Assembly: GCA_001940645.1 (NCBI GenBank)
Contig: MDVS01000091.1
Coordinates: forward strand, 1 to 52,296
Length of the DNA stretch: 52,296 nucleotides
Direction: 5' to 3'
Origin: Candidatus Heimdallarchaeota archaeon LC_3
GTDB lineage: Archaea > Asgardarchaeota > Heimdallarchaeia > Hodarchaeales > LC-3
Shown here: piece after piece, positions 51,643 through 52,296 of the stretch
How positions within the stretch are numbered: position 1 is the first letter of the stretch
How the letters are laid out: each line of letters begins with the position of its first letter
Program-made: the position numbers and the translations under genes
Notes under the pieces: model-generated
Seen by the model: the letters and a program-made list of their open reading frames with translations, nothing else
The model's database searches: none
Told to the model about the DNA's origin: nothing

Positions 51643-52296
51643 CTAACATCTCCATTAATTCAAACGTTTCAGTTGTTTCTTTCCCGTTAAGACCAATCGG
51701 AAGTCTGCACCCTTTCGAGTCGGGTATCTCTACATTTATTGTAGCCCTATCCTGACCATTACAGCCAAGCTTTCGCTTTCTCCGAATTCCTCTACCTTCT
51801 CAATCCTATCAGGCTGAAAAGGCTTACCATGTTCCAATTCCTCAACTTTCAATAGCATCCTTAGGAGCCATCTGTACCCCGACCGTCTCTTGAGCAACAA
51901 AGCAGTGAAATAAAAACACTGCTCCCTAACGACCTGCCTTTTGGCATGGTGTCTCAGCTACTTTCACCAAGTCTTATTTACGAGGTTTACGATGATTCAC
52001 TTGATAATTCTCCATAGATACCTTAGCTAGCCCACAAATAACCTGTAGCTGGTCGTTTGTAGTACATTGTCCCCGTAGCTTCTCACCCTGTCGTTACCAA
52101 CAACGCAAGTACGGGTAGCTATCTCTGGTTGCTTCAAAGTCTGTTTATATGATGTTTCACCACATGTTCATGATTTGAGAATTGACCTCATGTCGCACTT
52201 TATTATTTAAGCACCAAGCAGTATTACCATTGGTGTAAGTCTTGTCCTTAGCAAAAAATAAATTATTTGTAGAAATGAATGTTTTATCGTTAGATC

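Larger units (their letters stand above)
50066..52198 (-). mobile_element. Group II intron 2, full length
   Basis: The minus strand starts at 52198 with GTGCGACATG and ends at 50066 with A-C-T-C-G-A-C after domain VI. Length 2,133 bases, close to intron 1. Encodes a second maturase. Flanks show no clear host gene. The two introns share end motifs and layout but the proteins differ widely, so they are two independent insertions and not a recent duplication. Confidence 0.85.

Noticed and set aside
1..52296. CRISPR array or Cas genes
   Set aside because: No regularly spaced repeats of 25-40 bases and no Cas protein motifs were found on either strand.

Overview
The window is very AT-rich (roughly 30% GC by eye) and looks archaeal. 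A Ras/Rab-like small GTPase with readable G1, G4 and G5 motifs (14978-15568), a BRE/TATA-like promoter (near 16116), T-tract ends, and dense class III cyclases, metacaspase-like protease and TIR proteins point to an Asgard archaeon. That placement is an inference: no rRNA, tRNA or ribosomal gene is present. I found no CRISPR array and no tRNA. The two group II introns are of bacterial type, as is common in archaea that acquired them by transfer.

Nearly all recognisable genes are conflict or defence genes, mobile elements, or remnants, so I read the window as an accessory defence island. Left part (1-11.3 kb): transposase tail; pentapeptide-repeat remnant; a TIR protein with two winged-helix-like repeats behind a membrane protein; a decayed tandem ABC ATPase with a permease remnant; a HEPN protein; a secreted acidic protein; a caspase-like protease with a small partner resembling effector-associated component EACC1; and a broken PD-(D/E)XK nuclease. 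Middle (11.4-18 kb): a winged-helix regulator, then a compact operon of a helical protein, an AAA+ ATPase fused to a PD-(D/E)XK-like domain, and the small GTPase, then a zinc-ribbon gene pair.

19-33 kb (mostly minus strand to 28.7 kb): a large membrane protein, an OLD-family nuclease (ABC ATPase plus TOPRIM), a TrlF-like PHP-SMC ATPase with two small membrane proteins, and a Pycsar-like locus. The Pycsar-like locus has a transmembrane effector flanked by two class III cyclases, one intact and divergent, the other interrupted by an in-frame TAG exactly beside the first metal-binding Asp. An FRG-domain gene and a frameshifted partner follow.

33-41 kb: a run of minus-strand membrane proteins with long cytosolic regions. 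One of these (35582-36400) has a partial paralogue at 9085-9327 whose DNA now encodes the last residues of the caspase-like protein in another frame. The right part (41-52.3 kb) holds a fumarase fragment, two complete-looking group II introns (41963-44103 and 50066-52198), ISAzo13-type transposase remnants, a DUF2441-like gene, an Ntn-hydrolase (proteasome-like) protein, a nonsense-interrupted zinc-ribbon gene and a two-gene membrane operon.

The genes fit a shared theme of sensing and then abortive or nucleolytic response: TIR, caspase, PycTM, HEPN, OLD, TrlF and PD-(D/E)XK are effectors or nucleases, and the AAA+, GTPase and cyclases are switches or signal makers. Many reading frames carry one lesion each. 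Several indels sit in A or T runs and could be assembly errors; the nonsense codons are less easily explained that way.
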